From assembly GCF_008807375.1 (NCBI RefSeq), contig NZ_CP043311.1, forward strand, positions 3,762,001 to 3,826,000: a stretch of DNA of 64,000 nucleotides, given 5' to 3'. Positions 42,723 through 53,952 of the stretch are shown here, piece by piece; positions within the stretch are counted from its first letter, which is position 1, and each line of letters starts with the position of its first letter. The stretch is from Pseudomonas lalkuanensis (lineage in GTDB: Bacteria; Pseudomonadota; Gammaproteobacteria; Pseudomonadales; Pseudomonadaceae). The notes beneath the pieces were generated by a model. That model saw nothing but the letters and a program-made list of their open reading frames with translations, was not told where the DNA came from and ran no database searches. A program made the translations under genes and the position numbers.

Positions 42723-45101
42723 CTACTTCCTTAACGTGGCATTGAACCTGTCTTCCAGCGAGGTGACGATGTTTTGCGTTGTGGTGTTCACCTCATCGTC
42801 AGTAAGAGTGCGCGATGGATGCTGCCAGGTCAAGCCGACGGCAAGGCTTTTTCTAAGCGGATCAATGCCTTTACCGTGATACACGTCAAATAGCCTGAGG
42901 TCCGTCATCCACTCGCCAGCGGCTTCACGGATGGTGGCCAGCACGGACTCTGCGGGAACCTCGCGATCCACCAGCAGCGCCAGGTCACGACGCACCTCAG
43001 GGAAGCGCGACAGCTCACTGAAGCTCGGCAGCTTGCCCTGCATCACTTCGGCCAGTACCAGTTCGAACAGGTAGACCGGCTGATCCAGGTCCAGGGCCTT
43101 GGCCAGTTCCGGGTGCAGTGCACCGAGGAAGCCAACCAGGCGCCCTTCCCTTTCGATGCGGGCGGTCTGGCCTGGATGCAGAGCCGGATGCTCACCCGGC
43201 ACGAAGCTGAAGGCACCCAAGTCGCCAGCGGCGCCGAGAACTGCCTCGACATCAGCCTTGGCGTCGTAGAAGTCGACGGCGTCGCGACCGTGGGCCCAGC
43301 CTTCCGGCAGACGGAAACCACAGAGCACGCCCGCCAGCATCGGCTCCTGCTTCAGGCCTTCAAGCTGGCCAACGAAGCGCAGGCCGCTTTCGAACAGCCG
43401 AACGCGGGACTGCTGACGGTTGAGGTTGTGCTGCAGCGCGCTCACCAGGCCCGGCCACAGCGAAGAACGCATGGCAGCCATGTCAGCGGAGATGGGGTTG
43501 GCCAGCATCAGCGGCTTCACGCCCGGAGTGAACAGCTCGAACAGCTTCGGATCGATGAAGCTGTAGGTGATGGCTTCGTGGAAACCACGGGCTACCAGCA
43601 GGCGACGCAGGGCCGGCAGTTCGACAGCACCTTCGGCGCGCGCACGCGGCGCCAGGCGAGCCTGCGGGTAGCGAACCGGTAGACGGTTGTAGCCGTAGAG
43701 GCGGCCCAGCTCTTCGATCAGGTCAACTTCCAGGCTGATGTCGAAGCGATGGCTCGGCACCTCAACGCGCCACTGGCCAGCACCTTCGGCGGTGACCTTC
43801 AGGTCCAGCGCCGCAAGCAGGCGCTCGACTTCGGCGGCGTCCATTTCCATGCCCAGCATCTGGGCGATGCGATCGGTGCGCAGGGTAACCGGCGCGACTT
43901 TCGGCAGGTGGTCCTGGCTTGCCGCTTCGATGATCGGGCCGGCTTCACCGCCGACGATTTCCAGCAGCAGGCCGGTCGCGCGCTCCATGGCTTCGCGAGC
44001 CAGTTCGAAGTCGACACCACGCTCGAAGCGGTGAGACGAATCGGTGTGCAGACCATAGGAGCGAGCCTTGCCGGCAACAGCGATGGTGTCGAAGAAGGCT
44101 GCTTCCAGGAACAGGTCGCGGGTCTTGCCGCTGACGCCGCTGTGCTCGCCACCCATCACGCCGGCGATAGCCAGGGCACGGTTATGGTCGGCGATTACCA
44201 GTGTGTCGGCACGCAGGGATACTTCCTGGCCGTCCAGCAGGACGAGCTTCTCGCCCTCCTCCGCCATGCGTACGCGAATACCGCCGTTGATTTCGGCGAG
44301 GTCGAAGGCGTGCATCGGCTGGCCAAGTTCGAGCATCACATAGTTGGTGATGTCGACGGCGGCATCGATGGAGCGCACTTCGGAGCGACGCAGGCGCTCG
44401 ACCATCCACAACGGGGTCGGGCGGGACAGGTCGACATTGCGAATCACGCGGCCGAGGTAGCGCGGGCAGGCACCCGGAGCGGTCACTTCAACCGGGCGTA
44501 CTTCGTCGTGAGCCGGCGCAACGGCGGCGACTTGCGGGCGGGTGACCGGAGCGGCGTAGAGCGCTCCCACTTCGCGAGCCAAGCCGGACAGGCTCAGGCA
44601 GTCACCACGGTTGGGGGTCAGGCCCAGTTCGATGATCACGTCATCCAGACCCAAATAGGCACGGATGTCCTGACCGACCGGAGCGTCAGACGCCAGCTCC
44701 ATCAGGCCATCATTGTCATCGCTGATCTGCAGTTCGGAAGCCGAGCACAGCATGCCGTTGGACTCGACGCCACGCAGCTTGGCCTTCTTGATCTTGAAGT
44801 CACCCGGCAGTTCGGCACCGATCATGGCGAACGGGATCTTCAGACCGGGGCGCACGTTGGGAGCACCGCATACGACCTGCAGGGTCTCGCTGCCATTGCT
44901 CACCTGGCAGACGCGCAGCTTGTCGGCGTCCGGGTGTTGTTCGGTGCTCAGCACCTCACCCACGACCACGCCGCTGAAGGCGCCCGCTACCGGAGTAACG
45001 CTGTCGACTTCGAGGCCGGCCATGGACAGACGAGCCACCAGCTCGTCACGGGATACCTGCGGGCTTACCCAGCTCCGCAGCCATTGTTCACTGAATTTCA
45101 T
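42723..45101 (-). CDS. pheT: Phenylalanyl-tRNA synthetase beta subunit
   Basis: 792 residues, full length. Has the N-terminal tRNA-binding (EMAP-like) domain (VVVGEVLSTEQHPDADKLRVC), the B3/4 editing region, B5 (HRFDISLEVDLIEELGRLYGYN) and the C-terminal anticodon-binding domain. With PheS it forms the alpha2-beta2 enzyme that charges tRNA-Phe and edits Tyr-tRNA-Phe. 37 bases after pheS. Confidence 0.98.
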   Translation of the reverse strand: MKFSEQWLRSWVSPQVSRDELVARLSMAGLEVDSVTPVAGAFSGVVVGEVLSTEQHPDADKLRVCQVSNGSETLQVVCGAPNVRPGLKIPFAMIGAELPGDFKIKKAKLRGVESNGMLCSASELQISDDNDGLMELASDAPVGQDIRAYLGLDDVIIELGLTPNRGDCLSLSGLAREVGALYAAPVTRPQVAAVAPAHDEVRPVEVTAPGACPRYLGRVIRNVDLSRPTPLWMVERLRRSEVRSIDAAVDITNYVMLELGQPMHAFDLAEINGGIRVRMAEEGEKLVLLDGQEVSLRADTLVIADHNRALAIAGVMGGEHSGVSGKTRDLFLEAAFFDTIAVAGKARSYGLHTDSSHRFERGVDFELAREAMERATGLLLEIVGGEAGPIIEAASQDHLPKVAPVTLRTDRIAQMLGMEMDAAEVERLLAALDLKVTAEGAGQWRVEVPSHRFDISLEVDLIEELGRLYGYNRLPVRYPQARLAPRARAEGAVELPALRRLLVARGFHEAITYSFIDPKLFELFTPGVKPLMLANPISADMAAMRSSLWPGLVSALQHNLNRQQSRVRLFESGLRFVGQLEGLKQEPMLAGVLCGFRLPEGWAHGRDAVDFYDAKADVEAVLGAAGDLGAFSFVPGEHPALHPGQTARIEREGRLVGFLGALHPELAKALDLDQPVYLFELVLAEVMQGKLPSFSELSRFPEVRRDLALLVDREVPAESVLATIREAAGEWMTDLRLFDVYHGKGIDPLRKSLAVGLTWQHPSRTLTDDEVNTTTQNIVTSLEDRFNATLRK

Positions 45102-45138
45102 CCTGCTCTCCTAAGGGATTCGTTTCGGACACTGCGAC

Positions 45139-46155
<1,017 letters not shown>

Positions 46156-46176
46156 TTACTGACTCCAGATACGAAA

Positions 46177-46206
46177 TAGGGGAAGAGCACAAGGCCCTTC
46201 CCCTAT
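46177..46206 (-). promoter_or_regulatory. Hairpin in the rplT-pheS gap
   Basis: ATAGGGGAAG and CTTCCCCTAT form a perfect 10-bp stem with a 10-base loop, followed to the right by a smaller CACCGGG/CCCGGTG stem (46222-46238). There is no T-run, so an RNA-processing or attenuation element between ribosomal and synthetase genes is more likely than a plain terminator. Confidence 0.55.
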
Positions 46207-46249
46207 CGGTGACGTTCAGCACCGGGCGAACCCGGTGATTGTCGGGGAC

Positions 46250-46606
46250 TTAAGCCAGAACGGCCTTAGCTTTCTCGACAATCGCAGCAAACGCCGCTTT
46301 TTCGTTCACTGCCAGGTCGGCCAGAACCTTACGGTCGATCTCGATGGCTGCTTTTTTCAGGCCAGCGATCAGACGGCTGTAGGACAGACCGTTCTGACGA
46401 GCACCAGCGTTGATACGAGCGATCCACAGAGCGCGGAACTGACGCTTGCGCTGACGACGGTCACGGTAGGCGTATTGGCCAGCCTTGATCACCGCCTGCT
46501 TGGCAACGCGGAACACGCGGCTGCGTGCGCCGTAGTAGCCTTTGGCGAGTTTCAGAATTTTCTTGTGACGAGCACGAGCGATGACGCCACGCTTAACACG
46601 AGCCAT
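46250..46606 (-). CDS. rplT: 50S ribosomal protein L20
   Basis: 118 residues, full length, strongly basic ([20 protein letters not shown]). Binds 23S rRNA early in assembly. In many bacteria L20 also represses its own operon through the infC-rpmI leader. Lies 29 bases after rpmI. Confidence 0.98.
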   Translation of the reverse strand: MARVKRGVIARARHKKILKLAKGYYGARSRVFRVAKQAVIKAGQYAYRDRRQRKRQFRALWIARINAGARQNGLSYSRLIAGLKKAAIEIDRKVLADLAVNEKAAFAAIVEKAKAVLA

Positions 46607-46634
46607 GAGTAATTTCCTCTAGAATCTTGACCGA

Positions 46635-46829
46635 TTAACGAACGCGCAGCATGCGCTCTACTTTACGTACGTCAGACGGGTGCACCAAGGTGCAGCCGCG
46701 CAGCTGACGCTTACGCTTGGTAGTCATCTTGGTCAGGATGTGGCTCTTGAAAGCGTGCTTGTGCTTGAAGCCGGAAGCGGTCTTCTTGAAGCGCTTCGCA
46801 GCACCGCTCTTGGTTTTCATCTTTGGCAT
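46635..46829 (-). CDS. rpmI: 50S ribosomal protein L35
   Basis: 64 residues from ATG 46827-46829, the normal L35 length; the frame runs seven codons further upstream but the family starts at [17 protein letters not shown]. Middle gene of infC-rpmI-rplT. Confidence 0.98.
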   Translation of the reverse strand: MPKMKTKSGAAKRFKKTASGFKHKHAFKSHILTKMTTKRKRQLRGCTLVHPSDVRKVERMLRVR

Positions 46830-46890
46830 GTTCGGATACTCCGCATTCAATCAATAAACATAACCGCAAGGCCTGCCAGTGCCCTGGGGG

Positions 46891-47436
46891 TTATTTTCGC
46901 TTTTTGGGAGCGATGACCATCATCAGCTGGCGTCCTTCCAGCTTGGGATGCTGTTCTACGGTGCCGAATTCGGCGAGGTCGGCTTCGACCCGCTTCAACA
47001 GCTCCATACCCAGCTCCTGGTGGGCCATCTCACGGCCGCGGAATCGCAGGGATACCTTGGCCTTGTCCCCATCACTAAGGAAACGTACCAGGTTGCGTAG
47101 TTTTACCTGGTAATCCCCTTCTTCCGTCCCTGGACGAAACTTGATTTCTTTAATCTGCTGCTGATGCTGGTTCTTCTTCGCCGCAGCGGCCTGCTTCTTC
47201 TTCTCGAAGAGGTGCTTGCCGTAATCCATGATCCGGCAAACAGGCGGCACGGCATCGGCAGAGATCTCTACCAGATCCAGCTTCGCTTCTTCAGCAGCGC
47301 GAAGCGCTTCATCAATCGAGACGACGCCAATCTGCTGGCCGTCAGCACCAATCAACCGCACCTCGCGAGCCGTAATGTTCTCGTTGATCGGGGCTTTCGG
47401 TTGAGTCCGCTTGTCCTGTCTCATTTCACGCTTAAT
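46891..47436 (-). CDS. infC: Translation initiation factor IF-3, AUU start
   Basis: 181 residues when started at ATT 47434-47436 ([16 protein letters not shown]). GGAG lies eight bases before ATT; the in-frame ATG four codons later has no ribosome site. IF-3 discriminates against non-AUG starts, so an AUU start makes infC self-limiting, as known in enterobacteria and pseudomonads. Both domains are present (N-terminal [20 protein letters not shown]-terminal [20 protein letters not shown]). Starts 5 bases after the thrS stop. Confidence 0.97.
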   Translation of the reverse strand: MKREMRQDKRTQPKAPINENITAREVRLIGADGQQIGVVSIDEALRAAEEAKLDLVEISADAVPPVCRIMDYGKHLFEKKKQAAAAKKNQHQQQIKEIKFRPGTEEGDYQVKLRNLVRFLSDGDKAKVSLRFRGREMAHQELGMELLKRVEADLAEFGTVEQHPKLEGRQLMMVIAPKKRK

Positions 47437-47441
47437 AGTGA

Positions 47442-49364
47442 TTACTCCAATTCTTGGCGACCACGCCGGGAAACCGCTTGTGCGAGCAATTCAGAGAAGC
47501 TTTCGAAGGGCATGGAACCCAGATCGACACCCTCACGGGTGCGCACAGCAACGGATCGAGTCTCAACCTCCCGGTCTCCAATAACCAAGAGATAGGGAAC
47601 CTTGAGCAAAGTATGCTCGCGGATTTTAAAGCCGATTTTTTCGTTTCTCAAGTCGGACTTGGCACGGAAACCGCTTTCGTTGAGAGCCTTCTCCACCTCG
47701 ACGGCAAAATCGGCCTGTTTATCGGTGATGTTCATGATCACCGCCTGGGTCGGCGCCAGCCAGGCCGGGAACGATCCAGCGTAGTGCTCAATCAGCATTC
47801 CGATGAAGCGCTCGAAGGAACCGAGAATCGCGCGATGCAGCATCACCGGGCGCTTACGGTTGTTATCTTCGGCGATATAGCTGGCATCCAGACGCTCCGG
47901 CAGGTTCGGATCGTACTGCAGGGTGCCGCACTGCCAGCTACGACCGAGGCAGTCTTTCAGGGTGAACTCGATCTTCGGACCGTAGAAAGCCCCCTCGCCC
48001 GGCTGGTATTCCCAGGACAGGCCGGACTCGTTCAGCGCATCAGCCAGGGCGCCTTCAGCGCGATCCCACAGCTCGTCGGAACCTACACGCTTGGCCGGAC
48101 GAGTGGACAGCTTCATGGAAATGTCAGCGAAGCCGAAGTCCTGGTAGACCTGAAGGGTCAGCTTGATGAAATCGGCCGCTTCCTTCTTCACCTGATCTTC
48201 GGTGCAGAAGATGTGGGCGTCGTCCTGGGTGAAGCCACGTACACGCATGATGCCGTGCAGCGCGCCGGACGGCTCGTTACGGTGGCAGGCACCAAACTCG
48301 GCCAGGCGCAGAGGCAGGTCGCGGTAGGACTTCAGGCCCTGATTGAAGATCTGCACGTGGCACGGGCAGTTCATCGGCTTGACCGCGTAGTCGCGACTTT
48401 CCGACGAAGTGGTGAACATGTTTTCCGCGTAGTTGGACCAGTGACCCGAACGCTCCCAAAGGATACGATCGACCACCTGCGGGGTTCGCACCTCCACATA
48501 ACCGTGGTCGCGCTGCACCTTGCGCATGTACTGCTCCAGCACCTGGTAGACAGTCCAGCCAGCCGGATGCCAGAACACCATGCCGGGCGCCTCTTCCTGC
48601 AGATGGAAAAGGTCCAGTTGCTTGCCGATGCGGCGGTGGTCGCGCTTTTCAGCTTCTTCGATGCGCTGGATATAGGCAGCCAGCTGCTTCTTGTCGGCCC
48701 AGGCAGTGCCATAGATTCGCTGTAACTGCTCGTTCTTCGAGTCGCCACGCCAGTACGCACCGGAAATCTTGGTCAGCTTGAAGGCTTTCAGAAAGCGGGT
48801 GTTCGGCACGTGCGGGCCGCGACACATGTCCACGTACTCCTCATGGAAGTACAGGCCCATGGCCGTCTCGTCCGGCATGTCGTCGATCAGGCGCAGCTTG
48901 TATTCCTCGCCGCGAGCCTTGAACAGCTCGATGACCTCGGCACGCGGAGTCATCTTCTTGATGACGTCGTAGTCCTTGTCGATCAGCTCGGCCATGCGTT
49001 TCTCGATAGCCGCCATGTCTTCGGGAGTGAAGGGGCGCTCGAAAGCTATGTCGTAATAGAAGCCTTCCTCGATCACCGGACCAATCACCATCCTGGCAGT
49101 CGGATAGAGCTGCTTGACGGCGTGACCAACCAGGTGTGCGCAGGAGTGGCGGATGATCTCCAGACCCTCCTCGTCCTTCGGCGTGATGATTTGCAGGGTC
49201 GCGTCGGTTTCGATCAGATCGCAGGCATCCACCTGCTTGCCGTTGACCTTGCCGGCCAGGGTTGCCTTGGCCAGGCCCGCACCAATGGACTGGGCCACCT
49301 CGAGCACGGAAACGGGATTATCGAAAGTACGCTGACTGCCGTCAGGAAGAGTGATGATGGGCAT
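47442..49364 (-). CDS. thrS: Threonyl-tRNA synthetase
   Basis: 640 residues from ATG 49362-49364, preceded by GGAGG. TGS domain ([20 protein letters not shown]), editing domain with [14 protein letters not shown], class II catalytic core ([11 protein letters not shown] with zinc Cys; [16 protein letters not shown] motif 2 as [15 protein letters not shown]) and anticodon domain. Charges tRNA-Thr and hydrolyses Ser-tRNA-Thr. First gene of the translation cluster. A frame extension to 49631 covers the tRNA-Val and is not coding. Confidence 0.98.
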   Translation of the reverse strand: MPIITLPDGSQRTFDNPVSVLEVAQSIGAGLAKATLAGKVNGKQVDACDLIETDATLQIITPKDEEGLEIIRHSCAHLVGHAVKQLYPTARMVIGPVIEEGFYYDIAFERPFTPEDMAAIEKRMAELIDKDYDVIKKMTPRAEVIELFKARGEEYKLRLIDDMPDETAMGLYFHEEYVDMCRGPHVPNTRFLKAFKLTKISGAYWRGDSKNEQLQRIYGTAWADKKQLAAYIQRIEEAEKRDHRRIGKQLDLFHLQEEAPGMVFWHPAGWTVYQVLEQYMRKVQRDHGYVEVRTPQVVDRILWERSGHWSNYAENMFTTSSESRDYAVKPMNCPCHVQIFNQGLKSYRDLPLRLAEFGACHRNEPSGALHGIMRVRGFTQDDAHIFCTEDQVKKEAADFIKLTLQVYQDFGFADISMKLSTRPAKRVGSDELWDRAEGALADALNESGLSWEYQPGEGAFYGPKIEFTLKDCLGRSWQCGTLQYDPNLPERLDASYIAEDNNRKRPVMLHRAILGSFERFIGMLIEHYAGSFPAWLAPTQAVIMNITDKQADFAVEVEKALNESGFRAKSDLRNEKIGFKIREHTLLKVPYLLVIGDREVETRSVAVRTREGVDLGSMPFESFSELLAQAVSRRGRQELE

Positions 49365-49554
49365 GGCGCCTCCTCTCCTAGTGGTGACCTCTACCAAAGG
49401 CCACATGGGTTGGGATGAGCCAGTACGCGATTCGGTGGTATGCCTGCCATACGGTGGCAGGAGCCTTGCAGCCAACCATGGCCGAACCAGAGTCACTGGA
49501 GGTAATGAAGAGCGGGATGCTTGCAGAAACCCGGAGCCCCGACAAGCGCCCAAT

Positions 49555-49583
49555 AAAAAAGGGCCACCTGAGTGACCCTTTTT
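49555..49583 (-). terminator. Terminator of tRNA-Val
   Basis: AAAAAAGGG(C)CAC, a short loop, then GTG(A)CCCTTTTT: an intrinsic terminator in the minus direction, eight bases after the tRNA-Val 3' end. Confidence 0.8.
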
Positions 49584-49591
49584 ATCGAATT

Positions 49592-49668
49592 TGGTAGGCA
49601 CAATTGGACTCGAACCAACGACCCCCACCATGTCAAGGTGGTGCTCTAACCAACTGAGCTATGTGCCT
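49592..49668 (-). tRNA. tRNA-Val (GAC)
   Basis: 77 bases with encoded CCA. Acceptor stem AGGCACA/TGTGCCT, anticodon stem CCACC/GGTGG around TTGACAT giving GAC, T-loop TTCGAGT. Lies upstream of thrS in the same orientation with its own terminator. Confidence 0.95.
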
Positions 49669-49852
49669 TCGATGGGTGCGCATTCTACGGACTAACTTTT
49701 CCCTGTCAACATCTTTTTTCGCTAACTCTCTGAAAAAGTGGATTTTTTACTGTTCATCGCCTCGTTGAATATTTTGCACAGAGGCTAGCCGACCCGTTTC
49801 AAGTCAGGTAGGATCACCACATCTGTAAAAAATAAAAAACAGAGATTCCATT

Positions 49853-51136
49853 ATGACGCACACTCCCTACCCCCAGTCCTATTACGCGTTCTCGGCCAAC
49901 CCGGTGCCGGCACGCCCCGAACTGCAAGGTGAGACCGAAACCGACGTCTGCATCATCGGTGCAGGCTATACCGGCCTCTCTACCGCCCTCTTCCTTCTGG
50001 AGAACGGTTTCAAGGTCACCGTCCTTGAAGCTGCGAAGGTGGGCTTCGGCGCGTCCGGTCGTAACGGCGGCCAGATCGTCAACAGCTACAGTCGCGACAT
50101 CGATGCTATCGAGCGCACCGCTAACCCGAAGAATGCCAAGCTGATGGCCGACATGGCCTTCGAAGGCGGCCGCATCATTCGCGACCGCATTCAGAAGTAC
50201 AACATCCAGTGCGACCTGAAGGATGGCGGCGTGTTCGCAGCCTTCACCAAGAAGCAGATGGGTCACCTGGAAGCTCAGAAGAAGCTCTGGGAACGCTTCG
50301 GCCACAACCAGCTGGAACTGCTGGACGCCAAGCGCATCCGTGAAGTCGCCGCCACCGACAACTATATCGGCGGCATGCTGGACATGAGCGGCGGTCACAT
50401 CCATCCGCTCAACCTGGCCCTGGGCGAAGCTGCGGCTGTCGAATCCCTCGGCGGCGTGATCCACGAGCAGAGCCCCGCGACTCGTATCGAGCGCGGCGCC
50501 AACCCGGTGGTGCATACTCCGAAAGGCCGCGTTAAGGCCAAGTTCGTGGTTGTGGCCGGCAACGCCTACCTGGGCAACCTGGTTCCTGAGCTGGCCAGCA
50601 AATCCATGCCGTGCGGTACCCAGGTGATCACCACCGAGCCGCTGTCGGATGAACTGGCCAAAACCCTGCTGCCGCAGGACTACTGCGTCGAGGACTGCAA
50701 CTACCTGCTGGACTACTACCGTCTCTCCGGCGATAAGCGCCTGATCTACGGCGGTGGCGTGGTCTACGGTGCCCGCGACCCGGCGAACATCGAAGCCATC
50801 ATCCGTCCGAAGATGCTGAAGACCTTCCCGCAGCTGAAGAACGTGAAGATCGACTTCGCCTGGACCGGCAACTTCCTGCTGACCCTGTCCCGCCTACCCC
50901 AGGTCGGCCGGATCGGCGACAACATCTACTACTCCCAGGGCTGCAGCGGCCACGGCGTGACCTACACCCACATCGCGGGCAAGGTGATCGCCGAAACCCT
51001 GCGCGGCCAGGCCGAGCGCTTCGACGCCTTCGCCAGCCTGCCGCACTACCCCTTCCCGGGTGGTCGCATGTTCCGCGTGCCTTTCACTGCGATGGGCGCC
51101 TGGTACTACACCATGCGCGACAAGCTGGGCGTCTGA
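49853..51136 (+). CDS. puuB: FAD-dependent gamma-glutamylputrescine oxidase (PuuB/PauB-like)
   Basis: 427 residues of the DAO flavoprotein family: FAD-binding DVCIIGAGYTGLSTALFLLE near residue 30, the covalent-type GFGASGRNGGQIVN near 65, and C-terminal FAWTGNFLLTLSRLPQVG and YSQGCSGHGVTYTH. It oxidises gamma-glutamylated polyamines in putrescine use; Pseudomonas carries several PauB paralogues, so the exact one is not decided. Single gene with its own terminator. Confidence 0.88.
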   Translation: MTHTPYPQSYYAFSANPVPARPELQGETETDVCIIGAGYTGLSTALFLLENGFKVTVLEAAKVGFGASGRNGGQIVNSYSRDIDAIERTANPKNAKLMADMAFEGGRIIRDRIQKYNIQCDLKDGGVFAAFTKKQMGHLEAQKKLWERFGHNQLELLDAKRIREVAATDNYIGGMLDMSGGHIHPLNLALGEAAAVESLGGVIHEQSPATRIERGANPVVHTPKGRVKAKFVVVAGNAYLGNLVPELASKSMPCGTQVITTEPLSDELAKTLLPQDYCVEDCNYLLDYYRLSGDKRLIYGGGVVYGARDPANIEAIIRPKMLKTFPQLKNVKIDFAWTGNFLLTLSRLPQVGRIGDNIYYSQGCSGHGVTYTHIAGKVIAETLRGQAERFDAFASLPHYPFPGGRMFRVPFTAMGAWYYTMRDKLGV

Positions 51137-51149
51137 TCCGCCCGCAACG

Positions 51150-51176
51150 AAAACGGCGCCCAAGGGCGCCGTTTTT
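51150..51176 (+). terminator. Terminator after the oxidase gene
   Basis: AAACGGCGCC and GGCGCCGTTT stem around CAAG-type loop, then TTTT. It also faces the convergent lipoprotein gene ending at 51196. Confidence 0.85.
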
Positions 51177-51195
51177 CATTTCACGAATAATCTGC

Positions 51196-51864
51196 TCAAG
51201 GCATCTGCAGGCGTGCCATCTTTGCAGCGTTGACCTGGCCCGCCGCCGCGAGTTCATCCGCTGCCTTCAGCCAGCGCGCCCGCTCCACCGACGCCGGCAG
51301 CTGATTCGGCGCCTGCACCAGCACCGCCCAATTACCCGCCTCCGCCCAGTCCGCCTCGAACTCCCTGAAGCTCATCACAGCGCGGCGTTCATGGCCTTGG
51401 CGCAGCAGCACCTGCTGATTGGTCCGGTCGTAGCCCACCAGCAATGCGTAACGCCACGAGGGCATCCAGCCGAAACCTTCACGCAGGTGCACCAGCACCG
51501 GATTGCCCGCGGCTACCTGCTCAAGCAGATCATCCAGACGGTTGCCCAGCGGATAGACGATCAGGCCGTGCTGGCGCGCAGTCGCCGCCAGCCCTTCGCG
51601 CAGGGATGCCTCCTTCTGCGGCAGCTGCAATTCCTTCTCGACCGTGCCTGGCGTCACCTCATCCCCCTGCTGGGTCAGAAGGGCAGCCATGGAAGCCGGC
51701 GCGCTCTGGTAGGCGTTCTGAGCAAAGAATGGGACGCCACTCAGCTCGACCCGCTCAGGCCCCGCCCTTAGCTTCGACGACAGCGGCTGGGCGGCACAAC
51801 CGGCCAGCACGGCAACGCAAGCGGCAACAAGGACAGGACGGAACAGGCGGTTCAGGACGGGCAC
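51196..51864 (-). CDS. C39-peptidase-like lipoprotein lacking the catalytic residues
   Basis: 222 residues from GTG 51862-51864 (a TTG seven codons earlier is the alternative). Lipoprotein signal with lipobox VLAGC. The papain-like C39 fold begins VPFFAQNAYQSAPASMAALL: the nucleophile Cys of the family (QCGPAA) is Ser here and the neighbouring Gly is Ala. The later H-x-V-V-x-x-G-Y-D strand reads WRYALLVGYD, without the His. So it is probably a non-catalytic cell-envelope protein. Conserved in Pseudomonas; function unknown. Confidence 0.78.
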   Translation of the reverse strand: MPVLNRLFRPVLVAACVAVLAGCAAQPLSSKLRAGPERVELSGVPFFAQNAYQSAPASMAALLTQQGDEVTPGTVEKELQLPQKEASLREGLAATARQHGLIVYPLGNRLDDLLEQVAAGNPVLVHLREGFGWMPSWRYALLVGYDRTNQQVLLRQGHERRAVMSFREFEADWAEAGNWAVLVQAPNQLPASVERARWLKAADELAAAGQVNAAKMARLQMP

Positions 51865-52179
51865 GGCAACACTCGCTGTAGGCAACCTCGAATGGCTGCC
51901 GATGATACTGGCAGGAACCCGGGCGGTACATCACGCGCCCTTCAGGATGCGATCCGGAACAATGCCGGATGCGCTCTGTATACCCATTGCAGCGTGCAAA
52001 ATGCACAACGGCGGGTACAAAAACCGCTTACCCATTCATTTGCGCGACAAAAAGTTAGTTTTTCACGACTTGCTGTGACTTCTCGGTCAGGTCTCGCCAT
52101 CCACATTCACGACGGTGTAACAAAGGGCTGAAGCCGCGCCGTCACCTTCATTGGGCACAATATGGAGAGACCCGCTTCC

Positions 52180-52449
52180 ATGAACACTCCGCTGCGTTTC
52201 AACGAAGCACTGATCATCACTGGCCGTGCATTCAAACCCTTTCAGTGCGTTGCCTGGGCCCTGCAAGACGGCACCGGTGAACTCAGCATCAGCGTGATCG
52301 ACCGTACCAATACCCGTCTGCTCGGTCGTTCGAAGATTCCCTGCAGCACCTATTCCGACCCGGAGCAACTGGCAAGCATCCTCAAGCAGTCCCGCGAGGA
52401 GCTGAGCCGCAAGGGCTACGATCTCGAGCCCTGGACAATGCCGGAGTAA
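52180..52449 (+). CDS. Conserved Pseudomonas hypothetical protein
   Basis: 89 residues from ATG 52180. Small alpha/beta protein (FNEALIITGRAFKPFQCVAWALQDG, ISVIDRTNTRLLGRSKI) with no known domain. Lies upstream of a GlxA-type regulator but with a 220-base gap. Function unknown. Confidence 0.75.
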   Translation: MNTPLRFNEALIITGRAFKPFQCVAWALQDGTGELSISVIDRTNTRLLGRSKIPCSTYSDPEQLASILKQSREELSRKGYDLEPWTMPE

Positions 52450-52669
52450 GACTCCTGCGCCGATGCCCAATGCGCGGCGGGCAGGCCTCCCTGCCCGCCC
52501 CGGCTGCATTTTCCCTCCCGCTTTCCCCCTCTTCTCGATCCCGCGCTGAATCCGACCTCTCCGGCAGGTGATGGATTTCGCCAGCCTTGGCGAGATCTGT
52601 GGGCTTCTTGTCATTGTTGCCACCCGCCGTTCGCTGCAGACTGACGTCATCTCTCCTCCCGAGGTCGTC

Positions 52670-53677
52670 ATGGAACCGATTCGCCATATCGCCTGCCTCG
52701 CCTTCGCCGAAGTCATGAGCCTGGATGTCACCGGCCCGCTGCAGGTATTCGCCTCGGCCAATGTCGAACGCCAGCGTCAGGGGCTGCCGCCTTGCTACGT
52801 GCTGCACCTGCTCGGCCCTGAAGCGGGGCCGGTGAAGACCTCCGCCGGCTTCGCCCTGGTGGCCGAGCAGGCTTGGCGCGAAATTGACCTGGCCAGCCTG
52901 GACACCCTGCTGATTCCCGGCGGGATGGAGATGAAGCAGCTTTGCGAGGACACGGCCTTGCTGGATTGGCTGCGCCAGGCAGAGCCCCGGGTACGACGCC
53001 TGGGCTCCATCTGTTCGGGCGCACTGGTCCTCGCAGCGGCCGGATTGCTGGACGGTCGCACGGCCACGACGCACTGGTCGGACGTGGAGGCCCTGAGCTG
53101 CCATGCCGCGGTGGAGGTGCAAGGAGACCGCCTGCACACCTACGACCCGCAAGGCCGGGATGGCGACGCACACGTGTTCACATCCGCCGGCGTCACCGCA
53201 GGCATCGACCTGGCGCTCGCCCTGGTTGAGGCTGACCTCGGCCGCCCGATGGCGCTGGCCGTGGCTCGCCGGCTGGTGCTGTTCCTGCGTCGCCCTGGCG
53301 GCCAGGCGCAGTTCAGCGCCCTGCTCACGCCGGAACCCAGTCGTACACCCAGGTTGGCCGCGCTGCTGGAGTGGATCCCGGCCAACCTCGGTGGTGACCT
53401 GTCTCTCGAAGCGCTAGCGGCTCAGGCGAAGATGGCGCCACGCAGCCTGTCGCGCACCTTTTCCCAGGAGTTGGGTGTAGGCCCCGGCAAGTATGTCGAA
53501 CGCATCCGTCTCGAGGCGGCTCGCACCCTGCTGCAGGACGCCCAGGCTTCCATCGCCACAGTGGCGCGCCTGACCGGTTTCGGTCACCCGGAAAACCTGC
53601 GTCGCACCTTTCACAAGCACCTGTCCGTGAGTCCGCAGGAGTACGCGGAACGTTTCGGACGCCCGACCTTCGACTGA
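52670..53677 (+). CDS. GlxA-type AraC-family regulator (DJ-1/PfpI + HTH)
   Basis: 335 residues from ATG 52670 (GAGG upstream). The N-terminal DJ-1/PfpI domain (CLAFAEVMSLDVTGPLQVF, GICSGALVLAAAGLLDGR-type as SICSGALVLAAAGLL) is joined to a C-terminal AraC HTH pair (LSLEALAAQAKMAPRSLSRTF and ASIATVARLTGFGHPENL). Such regulators control nitrogen and carbon catabolism genes. The next two genes (DUF1272, MFS) follow within 10-23 bases and probably form its operon. Confidence 0.92.
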   Translation: MEPIRHIACLAFAEVMSLDVTGPLQVFASANVERQRQGLPPCYVLHLLGPEAGPVKTSAGFALVAEQAWREIDLASLDTLLIPGGMEMKQLCEDTALLDWLRQAEPRVRRLGSICSGALVLAAAGLLDGRTATTHWSDVEALSCHAAVEVQGDRLHTYDPQGRDGDAHVFTSAGVTAGIDLALALVEADLGRPMALAVARRLVLFLRRPGGQAQFSALLTPEPSRTPRLAALLEWIPANLGGDLSLEALAAQAKMAPRSLSRTFSQELGVGPGKYVERIRLEAARTLLQDAQASIATVARLTGFGHPENLRRTFHKHLSVSPQEYAERFGRPTFD

Positions 53678-53687
53678 GGACTTCGCC

Positions 53688-53930
53688 ATGCTCGAACTGC
53701 GCCCCAACTGCGAATGCTGCGACAAGAATCTTCCCCCGGAGTCCACCGAGGCGCTGATCTGCTCGTTCGAATGCACCTTTTGCCGTGACTGTGCCGATCA
53801 GCGCCTGCACGGCACCTGCCCCAACTGCGGAGGCGAGCTGGTTCGGCGGCCAGTCCGCCCCGCAACCAGGCTGGCCAGGCATCCCGCGTCCACGCAGCGC
53901 GTCCTGAAGCCCGCCGGCTGCCCGACCTGA
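53688..53930 (+). CDS. DUF1272 cysteine-rich protein
   Basis: 80 residues with the DUF1272 zinc pattern: C-x-C-C near residue 8-11, CSFECTFCRDCAD near 25-37 and CPNCGGEL near 45. Small metal-binding protein, role unknown. Ten bases after the regulator. Confidence 0.9.
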   Translation: MLELRPNCECCDKNLPPESTEALICSFECTFCRDCADQRLHGTCPNCGGELVRRPVRPATRLARHPASTQRVLKPAGCPT

Positions 53931-53952
53931 ACCTCCCGCCCAAGGAAGAACC

